Shown here piece after piece: positions 7,835 through 14,917 of a stretch of 20,651 nucleotides of DNA. Source of the stretch: a virus. The translations under genes and the position numbers were made by a program. The stretch spans positions 1-20,651 of IMG/VR virus record IMGVR_UViG_3300047554_000009. One strand, given 5' to 3'. Below the pieces are notes generated by a model, which saw only the letters and a list, made by a program, of their open reading frames with translations, ran no database searches and was not told the DNA's origin. How positions within the stretch are numbered: position 1 is the stretch's first letter; each line of letters begins with the position of its first letter.

Positions 7835-8520
7835 TGGGTATAACAGTTGGCGTATGCGTTCCAGCTAGAGACGAGGTTCATACAGGATTCGCGTTTGATT
7901 TTGCGAAGATGGTCGGACGAGATAGTAAGTTTCGGTGTGGTTCAGGTGAGAACGGCTTAAAGTTATACACAATGGCTGGTACGTTGATATTCGATCAGCG
8001 TGAAAAGCTGGTTGAAGCTGCGTTAAAAGAGGGTTGTGACTACATTCTGTTCATTGATTCAGATATGCGGTTTCCTAGCGATACGATAGAGATATTGTTA
8101 AGCAGAGAAGTACCGATTGTCGGAGTTAATGCAGTAACTAGACGCAAACCTACGCTACCAACAGCTTTGAATTTAGAGCTAGAAAAAGACGAAAATGGCA
8201 AGATTATTAGCCATGCTTGGCATAAAATAGACTCTAAAGGCAAGGAAGGTATTGAGCCTTGTACGGCAGTTGGTGGTGGTGTAGTAATGATTCACAAAGA
8301 TGTATTCGAGGCTACTAAAAAGCCGTGGTATGACGTAGGTTGGGGTTCTAAGGGCATTATTGGCGAAGATGTACATTTCTGCGTCAAGGCTGCTGATAGC
8401 GGATTCCAGACGTATGTAGATCACAGTCTGTCTATGCATATTGGTCACATTGGAACGTATGAATACCGATGGGATGATGTAGAAGATGGAGCTGTGGAGA
8501 GACACAACTCAGGGAAATAG
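7834..8520 (+). CDS. GT-A fold glycosyltransferase-like protein
   Basis: 228 residues. The start I-T-V-G-V-C-V-P-A-R-D-E-V (3-15) is the nucleotide-binding first strand of GT-A enzymes. Y-I-L-F-I-D-S-D-M (70-78) carries the DxD metal site (D75, D77). T-A-V-G-G-G-V-V-M-I-H then forms an acceptor-side loop. G-E-D-V-H-F-C-V-K (from residue 177) has the conserved Glu-Asp pair, and H-I-G-H-I-G (202-207) could give the last metal ligand. The set is complete, so activity is plausible. It would move a sugar from a nucleotide sugar to phage DNA, capsid or a host glycan; the acceptor cannot be told. It lies between a head protein and the adaptor as an accessory gene, coupled to the upstream gene by a TAATG overlap. 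Confidence 0.75.
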   Translation: MGITVGVCVPARDEVHTGFAFDFAKMVGRDSKFRCGSGENGLKLYTMAGTLIFDQREKLVEAALKEGCDYILFIDSDMRFPSDTIEILLSREVPIVGVNAVTRRKPTLPTALNLELEKDENGKIISHAWHKIDSKGKEGIEPCTAVGGGVVMIHKDVFEATKKPWYDVGWGSKGIIGEDVHFCVKAADSGFQTYVDHSLSMHIGHIGTYEYRWDDVEDGAVERHNSGK

Positions 8521-8522
8521 TT

Positions 8523-9131
8523 ATGACGGATTACAGTTCGTTAAAATCTACGATAGCGAGTTACTTAGGTCGTAGTGATCTGACATCACAGATACCGGAC
8601 TTTATCCAATTGGCTGAAGAACGGCTCCGTAGAGACCTCAGAACGCGCCAGATGCTCGTTGTAGCTCGTGCGACTACCACAGGTGGTGAATCAACTGTCG
8701 GCTTGCCTACGGACTTCCTAGAGATGCGTGACTTACATCTACGCACTACTCCTGCTTCTTCGGTAACTTACCTTTCACCTAATTCATTCTATGCAATAGC
8801 TAGGACTACTGATTCAGCTAAGCCATTGAACTACACGATTCTGGCTTCAGAGATTCAGTTCGCTCCTATACCTGATGATGCCTACAGCGTTCAGATGCTG
8901 TATTACGCTAAGCCTCAGTATCTATCTGATACTAATATCGTTAACGTATTCCTAACTAATTATCCTGATGCTTTGCTGTATGCGGCATTGGGCGAAGCTG
9001 AACCCTATTTGATGAATGATGCACGACTTCAGACATGGGCTGCTTTGTATGATCGTAGCATTACAGCAATTTCTACTGCCGACCAAAATGGTGAATACGG
9101 CGGTCAACCTATGTCTATGTCAGTGAGGTAA
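8523..9131 (+). CDS. Head-tail adaptor protein (SU10-adaptor type)
   Basis: 202 residues. The order of motifs fits the SU10-adaptor family: S-L-K-S-T-I-A-S-Y-L-G-R-S-D-L (residues 5-19), then I-P-D-F-I-Q-L-A-E-E-R-L-R-R-D-L-R, then V-G-L-P-T-D-F-L-E-M-R-D-L. The first two are helices forming the ring that docks on the portal; the last leads into the β part. The C-terminal half has Y-P-D-A-L-L-Y-A-A-L-G-E-A-E-P, a further helical pair typical of this group. Twelve copies would bridge portal and tail nozzle. The gene begins 2 bases after the glycosyltransferase stop and is separated from the tail genes by the HNH gene, which interrupts the usual adaptor to tail order. Confidence 0.82.
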   Translation: MTDYSSLKSTIASYLGRSDLTSQIPDFIQLAEERLRRDLRTRQMLVVARATTTGGESTVGLPTDFLEMRDLHLRTTPASSVTYLSPNSFYAIARTTDSAKPLNYTILASEIQFAPIPDDAYSVQMLYYAKPQYLSDTNIVNVFLTNYPDALLYAALGEAEPYLMNDARLQTWAALYDRSITAISTADQNGEYGGQPMSMSVR

Positions 9132-9134
9132 ATC
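9128..9134 (+). repeat. GTAAATC, left copy of the direct repeat flanking the HNH gene
   Basis: GTAAATC at 9128-9134 is repeated exactly at 9681-9687, bracketing the HNH gene. The copy contains the adaptor stop TAA (9129-9131). Merging the two copies would give GAGGTAAATCATG, with a ribosome site and the ATG of the next gene. Confidence 0.6.
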
Positions 9135-9135
9135 T

Positions 9136-9684
9136 GTGAAGAATTGCAGCAAATGCAATGAAATCAAGCCTTACGAGATGTTCACTAAAGAGAAGTCTGT
9201 AAGTGATGGATTTAGCAGATGGTGTAAGCCTTGCAAAAAAGAATATAAAAGTTCATGGTATGCAAAAAATGCAGAATCAGAACGTAGTAAAGCATTAAAA
9301 TATCATTATGAAAATTATGAAAATCATAAAGAACAAAAAATTAAATTAGCTTCTGAATGGCAAAGCAGGAATAAAAACAGATACAAAGAAATAGCTAAAA
9401 AATGCTATGAAAAAACAAAGCACAAGAAATTTGCTTGGCAAGCATTTGCAAGAGCGGCAAAAAGAAATGCAGTTCCAAAATGGATAAATGAAAATTTAAA
9501 GCATGAAATACAAAAGTTTTACGTTGAAGCAAGGTTAAAGACTAGGGATACAGGGACTAAGTACGAAGTAGATCACATAGTTCCGATAATGGGTGAAAAC
9601 GTATGTGGTTTGCATGTTCCTTGGAATTTAAGAGTTATAACCCAGTTTGAAAACCGCAGTAAACAAAATAAATTTAAGGAGTAA
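9136..9684 (+). CDS. Free-standing HNH endonuclease with N-terminal zinc finger
   Basis: 182 residues, GTG start, five bases after the adaptor stop; GAGG at 9125-9128 is the ribosome site. C4-x2-C7 and C30-x2-C33 form an N-terminal zinc finger (C-S-K-C, then C-K-P-C). A Lys/Glu/Tyr-rich helical linker follows. The C-terminal HNH motif has Y-E-V-D-H-I-V-P-I (143-151, catalytic H147), then P-W-N-L-R-V (N164) and E-N-R-S-K-Q-N (N173), all present. Such proteins cut DNA and can home into copies of a phage genome lacking them. The central 9301-9420 has 28 G/C in 120 bases (about 23%), against 34 in 60 at 8641-8700 in the adaptor, a clear mark of foreign origin. Its 3' end contains the AAGGAG ribosome site of the next gene. 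Confidence 0.88.
   Translation: MKNCSKCNEIKPYEMFTKEKSVSDGFSRWCKPCKKEYKSSWYAKNAESERSKALKYHYENYENHKEQKIKLASEWQSRNKNRYKEIAKKCYEKTKHKKFAWQAFARAAKRNAVPKWINENLKHEIQKFYVEARLKTRDTGTKYEVDHIVPIMGENVCGLHVPWNLRVITQFENRSKQNKFKE
9676..9681 (+). promoter_or_regulatory. Shine-Dalgarno AAGGAG for the next gene, located in the HNH coding end
   Basis: AAGGAG at 9676-9681 lies in the last codons of the HNH gene and sits six bases before the ATG at 9688. It lets the downstream virion gene be translated despite the insertion. Confidence 0.75.
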
Positions 9685-9687
9685 ATC
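9681..9687 (+). repeat. GTAAATC, right copy of the direct repeat flanking the HNH gene
   Basis: Exact copy of 9128-9134, ending one base before the ATG of the next gene. It includes the HNH stop codon TAA (9682-9684). Confidence 0.6.
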
Positions 9688-10074
9688 ATGGCAGAAATGT
9701 CGAACTACCTAGAGCAAGCTCTAATTAACGGTACTCTGCGTGGTACTACCTATACCGCGCCGACTACCACTTATTTAGCTTTATATACTAACGATCCGAC
9801 TGATGCGGATACAGGAACCGAGATTACTGGTGGTTCTTATGTTCGTCAGGCGATCACATTTAGCTCACCTTCAGGTGGTGCGACTTCTAACAGTTCAGCA
9901 ATTGAATTCCCACAAGCTACGGCTGATTGGGGAACAATTACTTATGTTGGTATTCGTGATGCAGTTACTAGCGGTAATCTTCTGTATCACACAGCATTAG
10001 ATACAAGTAAGACTATTAGTAACGGTGATATTTTCAAGATCACATCGACGAATTTATCGGTCACATTGGCATAG
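9688..10074 (+). CDS. Phage virion protein, gp80-like (function not established)
   Basis: 128 residues. The pattern N-Y-L-E-Q-A-L-I-N-G-T-L-R-G-T-T-Y-T-A, then Y-L-A-L-Y-T-N-D-P-T-D, then G-G-S-Y-V-R-Q-A-I-T-F and a W-G-T-I-T-Y-V-G-I-R-D-A run is a small β-sandwich family I recall widely in tailed phages next to fibre or head-tail genes. The C-terminus A-L-D-T-S-K-T-I-S-N-G-D-I-F fits the same family. The protein has no signal peptide or membrane segment and is probably a virion decoration or tail-associated protein; this is inference. It is translated from the AAGGAG that lies in the HNH 3' end. The next gene starts nine bases after its stop. Confidence 0.65.
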   Translation: MAEMSNYLEQALINGTLRGTTYTAPTTTYLALYTNDPTDADTGTEITGGSYVRQAITFSSPSGGATSNSSAIEFPQATADWGTITYVGIRDAVTSGNLLYHTALDTSKTISNGDIFKITSTNLSVTLA

Positions 10075-10083
10075 GGGTAAATT

Positions 10084-10707
10084 ATGTCTACTATCGTTAC
10101 TCGTGCTGGCAAAGGCTCGGCACTTAGTTATACCGAAGTTGATAATAACTTCACTAATCTTAATACGGACAAATACCAGTCTGGTGGCGCATTAGGTACT
10201 CCGGCATCAGCTACTTTGACTAATGCTACTGGTCTGCCTATTTCTACTGGTGTTAGCGGTCTAGGTACTAACGTAGCTACGGCTTTGGCGGTCAATATCG
10301 GCTCGTCTGGTGCTGCTGTGGTTAACGGTGGTGTATTAGGTACTCCAAGCTCAGGCACGCTAACCAACTGTACGGTTGATGGTACTAACCCTATTGGCTA
10401 CCGTGATCTACCTGCTGTAGGCACTAAGACAGGCTCTTATTCGCTTGCTGTGGGTGATGTAGGTAAGTATGTCCAAGTAGGCTCAGGTGGCTCTATAACG
10501 ATTCCTGACGCGACATTTGCTGAAGGTGACATTATCGCTATTGCTAACAATACTAGCTCTGGCGTGACTATCACTTGCTCTATCACTACGGCTTATATTG
10601 CTGGAACTGATACGGATAAGTCTAGTGTTACTTTGGCTACTCGTGGTTTGGCAACGGTGGTATTTCTTAGCGGTACTGTTTGCATCATTTCAGGGAACGT
10701 GTCATGA
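10084..10707 (+). CDS. Tail-fibre-like repeat protein
   Basis: 207 residues rich in Gly, Thr, Ala and Ser. It starts with R-A-G-K-G-S-A-L-S-Y-T-E-V-D-N-N-F-T-N-L-N, a classic phage fibre opening that forms a short trimeric segment. It then carries two copies of the G-G-x-L-G-T-P-x-S-x-T-L-T-N repeat (from residue 34 and from residue 82), which are common in fibre shafts. The C-terminal ~70 residues (V-G-K-Y-V-Q-V-G-S-G-G-S-I-T-I-P-D) form a β-domain seen at fibre ends. It is probably a short fibre or a fibre adaptor whose partner is the LamG protein. The stop overlaps the next start by four bases (ATGA), so both are likely made together. Confidence 0.72.
   Translation: MSTIVTRAGKGSALSYTEVDNNFTNLNTDKYQSGGALGTPASATLTNATGLPISTGVSGLGTNVATALAVNIGSSGAAVVNGGVLGTPSSGTLTNCTVDGTNPIGYRDLPAVGTKTGSYSLAVGDVGKYVQVGSGGSITIPDATFAEGDIIAIANNTSSGVTITCSITTAYIAGTDTDKSSVTLATRGLATVVFLSGTVCIISGNVS
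10183..10371 (+). repeat. Two imperfect fibre-shaft repeats, 144 bp apart
   Basis: The unit beginning GGTGGCGCATTAGGTACT at 10183 recurs as GGTGGTGTATTAGGTACT at 10327, in frame, and codes for G-G-x-L-G-T-P. The offset is exactly 144 bases (48 codons), showing an internal duplication of a shaft segment. Confidence 0.7.
10692..10696 (+). promoter_or_regulatory. Shine-Dalgarno AGGGA deciding the start of the LamG gene
   Basis: AGGGA at 10692-10696 is seven bases before the ATG at 10704. It favours that ATG over the upstream in-frame TTG at 10680, which lacks such a site. Confidence 0.65.
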
Positions 10708-12704
10708 GTGGAATTCTGGCGGCTCTTGCTGGCATTAAGACTGCTATAGCAACTGCAGTCGATGAATACTTTAATCGCACGACTCTACTGCTTAACACTA
10801 GCAGCACTAACGGAGCGCAGAACAATACGTTCTTAGACTCTAGCACTAACAACTTCACTATTACTAGAAATGGTAATACGACTCAGGGTACGTTTACGCC
10901 GTTTAGTCATACTGGGTGGAGTTACTATGGACCGGGGTCATCACAACTGTCAACTGTAGCAAATCCTAATCTGGCTTTTGGTACTGGAGCAATAACTTTT
11001 GAATGCTGGATTAATACAACTTCTACCAGCAACATGGGTATGTGGGGAACCACCAACGAAGCTGCTTGGACTTCAAATTCATACGCATTTAATTACTACA
11101 ATGGCGACATTATTCTTTGGAATAATTCAGCTCTTTGGTCTATAGCTGTTGGAACATTGCATGATGGTAATTGGCATCATATAGCTATTGTACGTAGTGG
11201 TACTACATGGCAAGTATTTGCTGATGGTGTATCAAAAGGGACAACTACAACAGAAGGCAGTAGGGACTTAGGTAATAATGCGTGGCGTGTTGCTATTGGT
11301 CAAATTGAACCGAGTGCAGGAGACACTAAATTTTTTATTGGTTACTTGTCCAATATGCGCGTATCTAATACTGCAATCTATACGTCAAATTTTACGCCTA
11401 GCACAACGCCTTTAACTACAACAAGTCAGGGCGTATCTTCATCAAATGTTAAATTTCTATCGCTGCAATCTAATCGTTTTATAGACAACAGCACTAATGC
11501 AATTGCTCTTACTGTTTTCGGCACACCATCTGTCCAAGCCTTCAGTCCATTTGCTCCTACTGCTGCATACGATACTGCTGTAGTAGGTGGTAGTGGGTAT
11601 TTTGATGGTAGTGGGGATAGTCTTGCTCTTGGAAGTAGCGCAGCATTTGCGTATGGAACTGGAGCAATTACAATTCAATTTTGGATATATGGCACTTCAA
11701 ATTCTTCAGTTCAAGCATGGGTTACTAACGGAAGTAATAACTTAAACATTCAACGTAGCAGTGGTGGTTTTTACAATGTATATGATGGGACGGACAGGGT
11801 TTCTACAACTACTGTAGTTTCTAATCAATGGAATCATATTGCGTTTGTAAGACAGTCTGGCGGGCAAACAAATTTATATGTAAATGGAACAAGTGTTTTA
11901 AGTTGGACTTCATCGGTTAACTATGGAAATGATACGTTTTTAGTATCTGGCTCTGGTTCGTTCCCATTTACAGGGTATGTATCTGGCTTGCAAGTGTTAA
12001 AAGGAACGGCTCTTTATACTTCAACATTCACTCCTCCAACTGCACCACCTACAGCAGTAACTAATACGCAGTTACTTTGCAACTTTACCAACTCTGGCAT
12101 CTACGACTCTACTGCTAAGAATGTATTAGAGACTGTAGGCAATGCACAGGTAAGCACGACACAGGCGAAGTGGGGTACTACGTCGATGTACTTTGATGGA
12201 AGTTCATCAAGTTGGTTAGTTGCTCCATTTAATAGAAATTTAGATATTTCTACTGGCACACCAGATTGGACTTTAGAATGCTGGGCATACATTAATAGCT
12301 ATAGTAATTCTCCATATCTTTTTAACAAAGGTGGACTTGCTGCTGCTTATTACACAAACTACTGCATCTACATTGCGTCAAACGGTGTCGCTGCGTTAAC
12401 GCTGGGCAATAACGGCGGTCAAAGCGACTATAGTTTTGGATCGGTTAGCACAGGAACTTGGTATCACTTTGCTGCAACTCGGCAAGGAAATACTATTCGC
12501 ACTTTCCTTAATGGAACCATGGTGACAAACACTACTATAGGTACAACCATGACCGATAACGGACAGGAATTGTATGTTGGATGCCTTAAAAACTTAACCA
12601 GCAATGTTTTAAACGGATATATAGATGACCTTCGTATTACTAAAGGTTACGCACGTTACACAGCTACATTTACTCCACCAGCAGCAGCCTTCCCTCTTCA
12701 ATAG
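10704..12704 (+). CDS. Triple LamG (concanavalin-like) domain virion protein
   Basis: 666 residues from the ATG at 10704; a TTG at 10680 is less likely. Three tandem LamG/concanavalin-like jelly rolls are visible, roughly residues 95-237, 320-450 and 520-664. Each starts with an A-I-T-x-x-x-W or W-T-L-E-C-W strand, has a W-(H/N/Y)-H-(I/F)-A-x-x-R strand and ends in a Y-T-x-x-F-T-P motif. Such domains bind carbohydrate or protein and would face outwards as a receptor-binding or decoration domain. No transmembrane or catalytic motif is seen. The domains vary from each other at DNA level, so the duplication is old. Parts of the second domain are AT-rich (11881-11940 has 19 G/C of 60). It is coupled to the fibre gene upstream by an ATGA overlap and ends seven bases before the next gene. 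Confidence 0.85.
   Translation: MSGILAALAGIKTAIATAVDEYFNRTTLLLNTSSTNGAQNNTFLDSSTNNFTITRNGNTTQGTFTPFSHTGWSYYGPGSSQLSTVANPNLAFGTGAITFECWINTTSTSNMGMWGTTNEAAWTSNSYAFNYYNGDIILWNNSALWSIAVGTLHDGNWHHIAIVRSGTTWQVFADGVSKGTTTTEGSRDLGNNAWRVAIGQIEPSAGDTKFFIGYLSNMRVSNTAIYTSNFTPSTTPLTTTSQGVSSSNVKFLSLQSNRFIDNSTNAIALTVFGTPSVQAFSPFAPTAAYDTAVVGGSGYFDGSGDSLALGSSAAFAYGTGAITIQFWIYGTSNSSVQAWVTNGSNNLNIQRSSGGFYNVYDGTDRVSTTTVVSNQWNHIAFVRQSGGQTNLYVNGTSVLSWTSSVNYGNDTFLVSGSGSFPFTGYVSGLQVLKGTALYTSTFTPPTAPPTAVTNTQLLCNFTNSGIYDSTAKNVLETVGNAQVSTTQAKWGTTSMYFDGSSSSWLVAPFNRNLDISTGTPDWTLECWAYINSYSNSPYLFNKGGLAAAYYTNYCIYIASNGVAALTLGNNGGQSDYSFGSVSTGTWYHFAATRQGNTIRTFLNGTMVTNTTIGTTMTDNGQELYVGCLKNLTSNVLNGYIDDLRITKGYARYTATFTPPAAAFPLQ
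10976..12698 (+). repeat. Three diverged LamG-coding repeats
   Basis: Copies begin near 10976 (TTTTGGTACTGGAGCAAT), 11648 (GCGTATGGAACTGGAGCAAT) and 12249 (TCTACTGGCACACCAGAT). They end at Y-T-x-x-F-T-P-encoding segments near 11400, 12040 and 12680. The copies are tandem, in frame, and clearly related only at protein level. Confidence 0.75.
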
Positions 12705-12711
12705 GTGACAA

Positions 12712-13023
12712 ATGCTTTACTCTAAAAATGGAAGTATTCCAAAACCTGAGACGGATGGCACAGATGGATGGATTGAAGTTGATGATGCGCCTGAATGTCC
12801 TGTTGGCAAAGAGGTAGTGTGGTGGTATCCACCGGGTTGGGTTATTCGTGATCCTAAGCCAGAGGGCAATTGGTCGTGGAGCCAATCGCAAGAACAATGG
12901 GTTGAGTACACGGTGCAAGAGATAACTACAGTTGAAGTATCTGTCTTAGAATCGGCACAGGTTAATGCAATTAGTTCGTCTGATTTTGGGGCGTTAACGT
13001 CAGAGCAAATTAGTGGGTTGTAA
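12712..13023 (+). CDS. Small tail-associated protein, function unknown
   Basis: 103 residues; TAGGTGA overlapping the previous stop is the ribosome site. The N-terminal part M-L-Y-S-K-N-G-S-I-P-K-P resembles the opening of small phage proteins made next to fibre genes. Residues ~35-72 contain P-V-G-K-E-V-V-W-W-Y-P-P-G-W and several Trp, suggesting a compact β-domain. The C-terminal E-S-A-Q-V-N-A-I-S-S-S-D-F-G-A-L-T-S-E-Q-I-S-G-L has a heptad-like A/L/I pattern seen in trimeric phage fibre linkers. I cannot give a function; a fibre-tip or chaperone role is only inference from position. The stop overlaps the next start in TAATG. Confidence 0.65.
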   Translation: MLYSKNGSIPKPETDGTDGWIEVDDAPECPVGKEVVWWYPPGWVIRDPKPEGNWSWSQSQEQWVEYTVQEITTVEVSVLESAQVNAISSSDFGALTSEQISGL

Positions 13024-13493
13024 TGGCTAACAATTATGTCGATTTCGATTATTGGCTTCAGGGCTACGGTGAAGATGACCTAAGTTCTCCTGATCTATAC
13101 GTTACGGCTGGCTATTGGGATTCTGGCTATGCTGAGAACGAAGGTATTTCTGCATCTGTTATCGGTACTGCTACGGTATCTGCATCAGGATTAGCGATAT
13201 ATGGCGGTATAGCAAGCATTACAGGTACGGCTACTGTAACGGCTGTAGGTGATTCATCTCCTGCGGTACGAGCTAGTGTTACTGGAACTGCTACGGTAAC
13301 GGCTAATGCTACGTTTGTGACTGTCGGTGCTGCTTCTATTAATGGTATAGCTACAGTTACGGCAAATGGCAGTTCTATATTTGCTAGTTCTGCTGCTGTA
13401 ACAGGTAACGCTACTGTGGGTGCTATTGGTGACGTTATTGGTTATCAATGGACTGCGGTAACTCCTGAATCAACTACTTGGTCAAGACAGTAA
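13023..13493 (+). CDS. Five-fold 20-residue repeat protein (β-solenoid-like), probable virion protein
   Basis: 156 residues. The N-terminal ~43 residues are acidic and aromatic (Y-V-D-F-D-Y-W-L-Q-G-Y). Residues 44-143 are five tandem 20-residue units with the consensus A-S-[VI]-x-G-x-A-T-V-[TS]-A. Each unit has a short β-strand around A-T-V, the profile of a β-helix or solenoid. The unit length is constant, with no indel. No signal peptide or transmembrane region is convincing. A fibre-shaft or tail-decoration role fits the gene order. The tail ends with G-Y-Q-W-T-A-V-T-P-E-S-T-T-W-S. TAATG overlaps join it to the genes on both sides, so it is part of one translationally coupled string. Confidence 0.75.
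   Translation: MANNYVDFDYWLQGYGEDDLSSPDLYVTAGYWDSGYAENEGISASVIGTATVSASGLAIYGGIASITGTATVTAVGDSSPAVRASVTGTATVTANATFVTVGAASINGIATVTANGSSIFASSAAVTGNATVGAIGDVIGYQWTAVTPESTTWSRQ
13152..13451 (+). repeat. Five in-frame 60-bp coding repeats
   Basis: Copies begin at 13152, 13212, 13272, 13332 and 13392, exactly 60 bases apart. The conserved core is GG-x-A-C-x-G-C-T-A-C-x-G-T-like (for example GGTACTGCTACGGTATCT at 13164) and encodes G-x-A-T-V. Copies differ mostly at third positions and in the second half of the unit. Confidence 0.85.
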
Positions 13494-14917
13494 TGGCAAA
13501 ACAAAAAGTTATTTTCGGTGAGTGGTTGCCAGATCAGCCTAGCGTTACTGGTGCGGTAATGGATGCTTATAATTGTTATCCAGTTACTAACGGTTATGCT
13601 CCGTTACGTGCTGCGGTAGATTACTCTCAAGATGCAGGTCAGAATTTACTTATTACGTTTGCAGGTAAATTCTCAGGTGCATCTACGTTATTTGCTGCTG
13701 GTGCTACACAGATTTATAAGTTTGACTCTAGCGATGCTAGTTTAGATGCGCTAACGACTACAGGTTATACGGCTGTTGAGGCATGGGATTCTACTCAGTT
13801 CGGTTCTAAGATGATCTTAGCTAACGGTGCTGATAAGTTACAGGCTTATGATTTAGGTTCATCGACGTATTTTGCTGATTTATCTGCTGATGCTCCTACG
13901 GCTAAGTATGTAACAGTAGTTCGTGACTTTGTTGTGGCTGCTAACGTAGGTGGTGAGGAGAATAAGGTCTATTGGTCGGATATTAACGACGAGACTGATT
14001 GGACTGCTGGTGCTGCATCTCAGGCTGACTCACAAATAGTACCTGATGGCGGTGATATTACTGGTATTGCAGGTGGTGAATACGGTCTAATCTTCTTAGA
14101 ACGTGCTATTTACCGCATGACGTACTCAGGAAGTCCGTATTTTTTCCAGTTTGATGCTATTTCTAGGACGTTAGGCTGTATGTCTAACGGTTCTATCACT
14201 CAATTTGGCGGTTTAACGTACTTTTTATCTGATGATGGCTTCTATGTCTGCGATGGTAAGTCCGTTAAGAACATTGGACTAGAAAAGGTTAATCGTTGGT
14301 TCTTTAATAACGTCAGTTTGAGCGAAGTTCAGACTGGTATGAGTGCGACGATTGATCCGGTAAAGAAATTAGTCATCTGGAACTTTAAGAATAACTTCGG
14401 TAAGCGATTCTTGCTGTATTACTCCATCGATTTGAACAAGTGGTCATACGGTTTAACGGATACGAACTATCTAGCGTATGGTCTGACACCTAGTGCCACC
14501 CTTGAGCAGATAGATAACTATAACAATAATCTAGATACCTTAGATATTCCGTTAGATTCACGTACTTGGGCTGGTGGTCAGCTTATATTCGTTGGTGTTA
14601 GAAACCAGAAGATCGTGGTTTTCTCTGGTGCATACTTGTCTGCTTACGTTACATCTGGAGATATAGATATTGGACGTTCTATTATTACATTGGCAAAACC
14701 TATTGTTGATAATGGAACAGCGTCAGTCGCAGTTGCTAGTAGAAAACTATTGTCAGATAGCGTCGAATTCGGAACGACAGCGACACCGGACTCAGATAAT
14801 CGAGTGCCATTGAGAGCTAACGGTAATTACCATCGTATCAAGGTATCTCCAACTAATGCTAATTGGGAAACTATTGTCGGTTGTGAAATTGAAATAGCTA
14901 CGCAGGGTAATCGATGA
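13493..14917 (+). CDS. Tail nozzle/hub-like β-propeller protein
   Basis: 474 residues from the ATG at 13493, overlapping the previous stop in TAATG; an upstream TTG at 13478 is inside the preceding gene and unlikely. The N-terminus reads F-G-E-W-L-P-D-Q-P, then A-Y-N-C-Y-P-V-T-N-G-Y-A-P-L-R, the recurring 'P-D-Q-x ... N-x-x-P-x-x-x-G-Y' opening of P22 gp10-like and nozzle proteins. Repeated Gly/Asp β-strands such as K-V-Y-W-S-D-I-N-D-E-T-D-W and Y-F-L-S-D-D-G-F-Y-V-C-D-G suggest a β-propeller. It would attach under the adaptor and form the tail tip. Assignment to a named family is moderate since I rely on motif memory. Confidence 0.7.
   Translation: MAKQKVIFGEWLPDQPSVTGAVMDAYNCYPVTNGYAPLRAAVDYSQDAGQNLLITFAGKFSGASTLFAAGATQIYKFDSSDASLDALTTTGYTAVEAWDSTQFGSKMILANGADKLQAYDLGSSTYFADLSADAPTAKYVTVVRDFVVAANVGGEENKVYWSDINDETDWTAGAASQADSQIVPDGGDITGIAGGEYGLIFLERAIYRMTYSGSPYFFQFDAISRTLGCMSNGSITQFGGLTYFLSDDGFYVCDGKSVKNIGLEKVNRWFFNNVSLSEVQTGMSATIDPVKKLVIWNFKNNFGKRFLLYYSIDLNKWSYGLTDTNYLAYGLTPSATLEQIDNYNNNLDTLDIPLDSRTWAGGQLIFVGVRNQKIVVFSGAYLSAYVTSGDIDIGRSIITLAKPIVDNGTASVAVASRKLLSDSVEFGTTATPDSDNRVPLRANGNYHRIKVSPTNANWETIVGCEIEIATQGNR

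Noticed and set aside
10680-10703. Upstream TTG start for the LamG gene
   Set aside because: The ATG at 10704 has AGGGA seven bases ahead and the usual ATGA overlap; the TTG has neither.
13152-13451. Possible CRISPR or non-coding repeat array
   Set aside because: The 60-base units are in frame, have no spacer/repeat contrast and encode a protein repeat with third-position changes.
13478-13492. Upstream TTG start for the nozzle/hub-like gene
   Set aside because: It lies inside the preceding gene without a ribosome site, while the ATG at 13493 forms the TAATG overlap used elsewhere.
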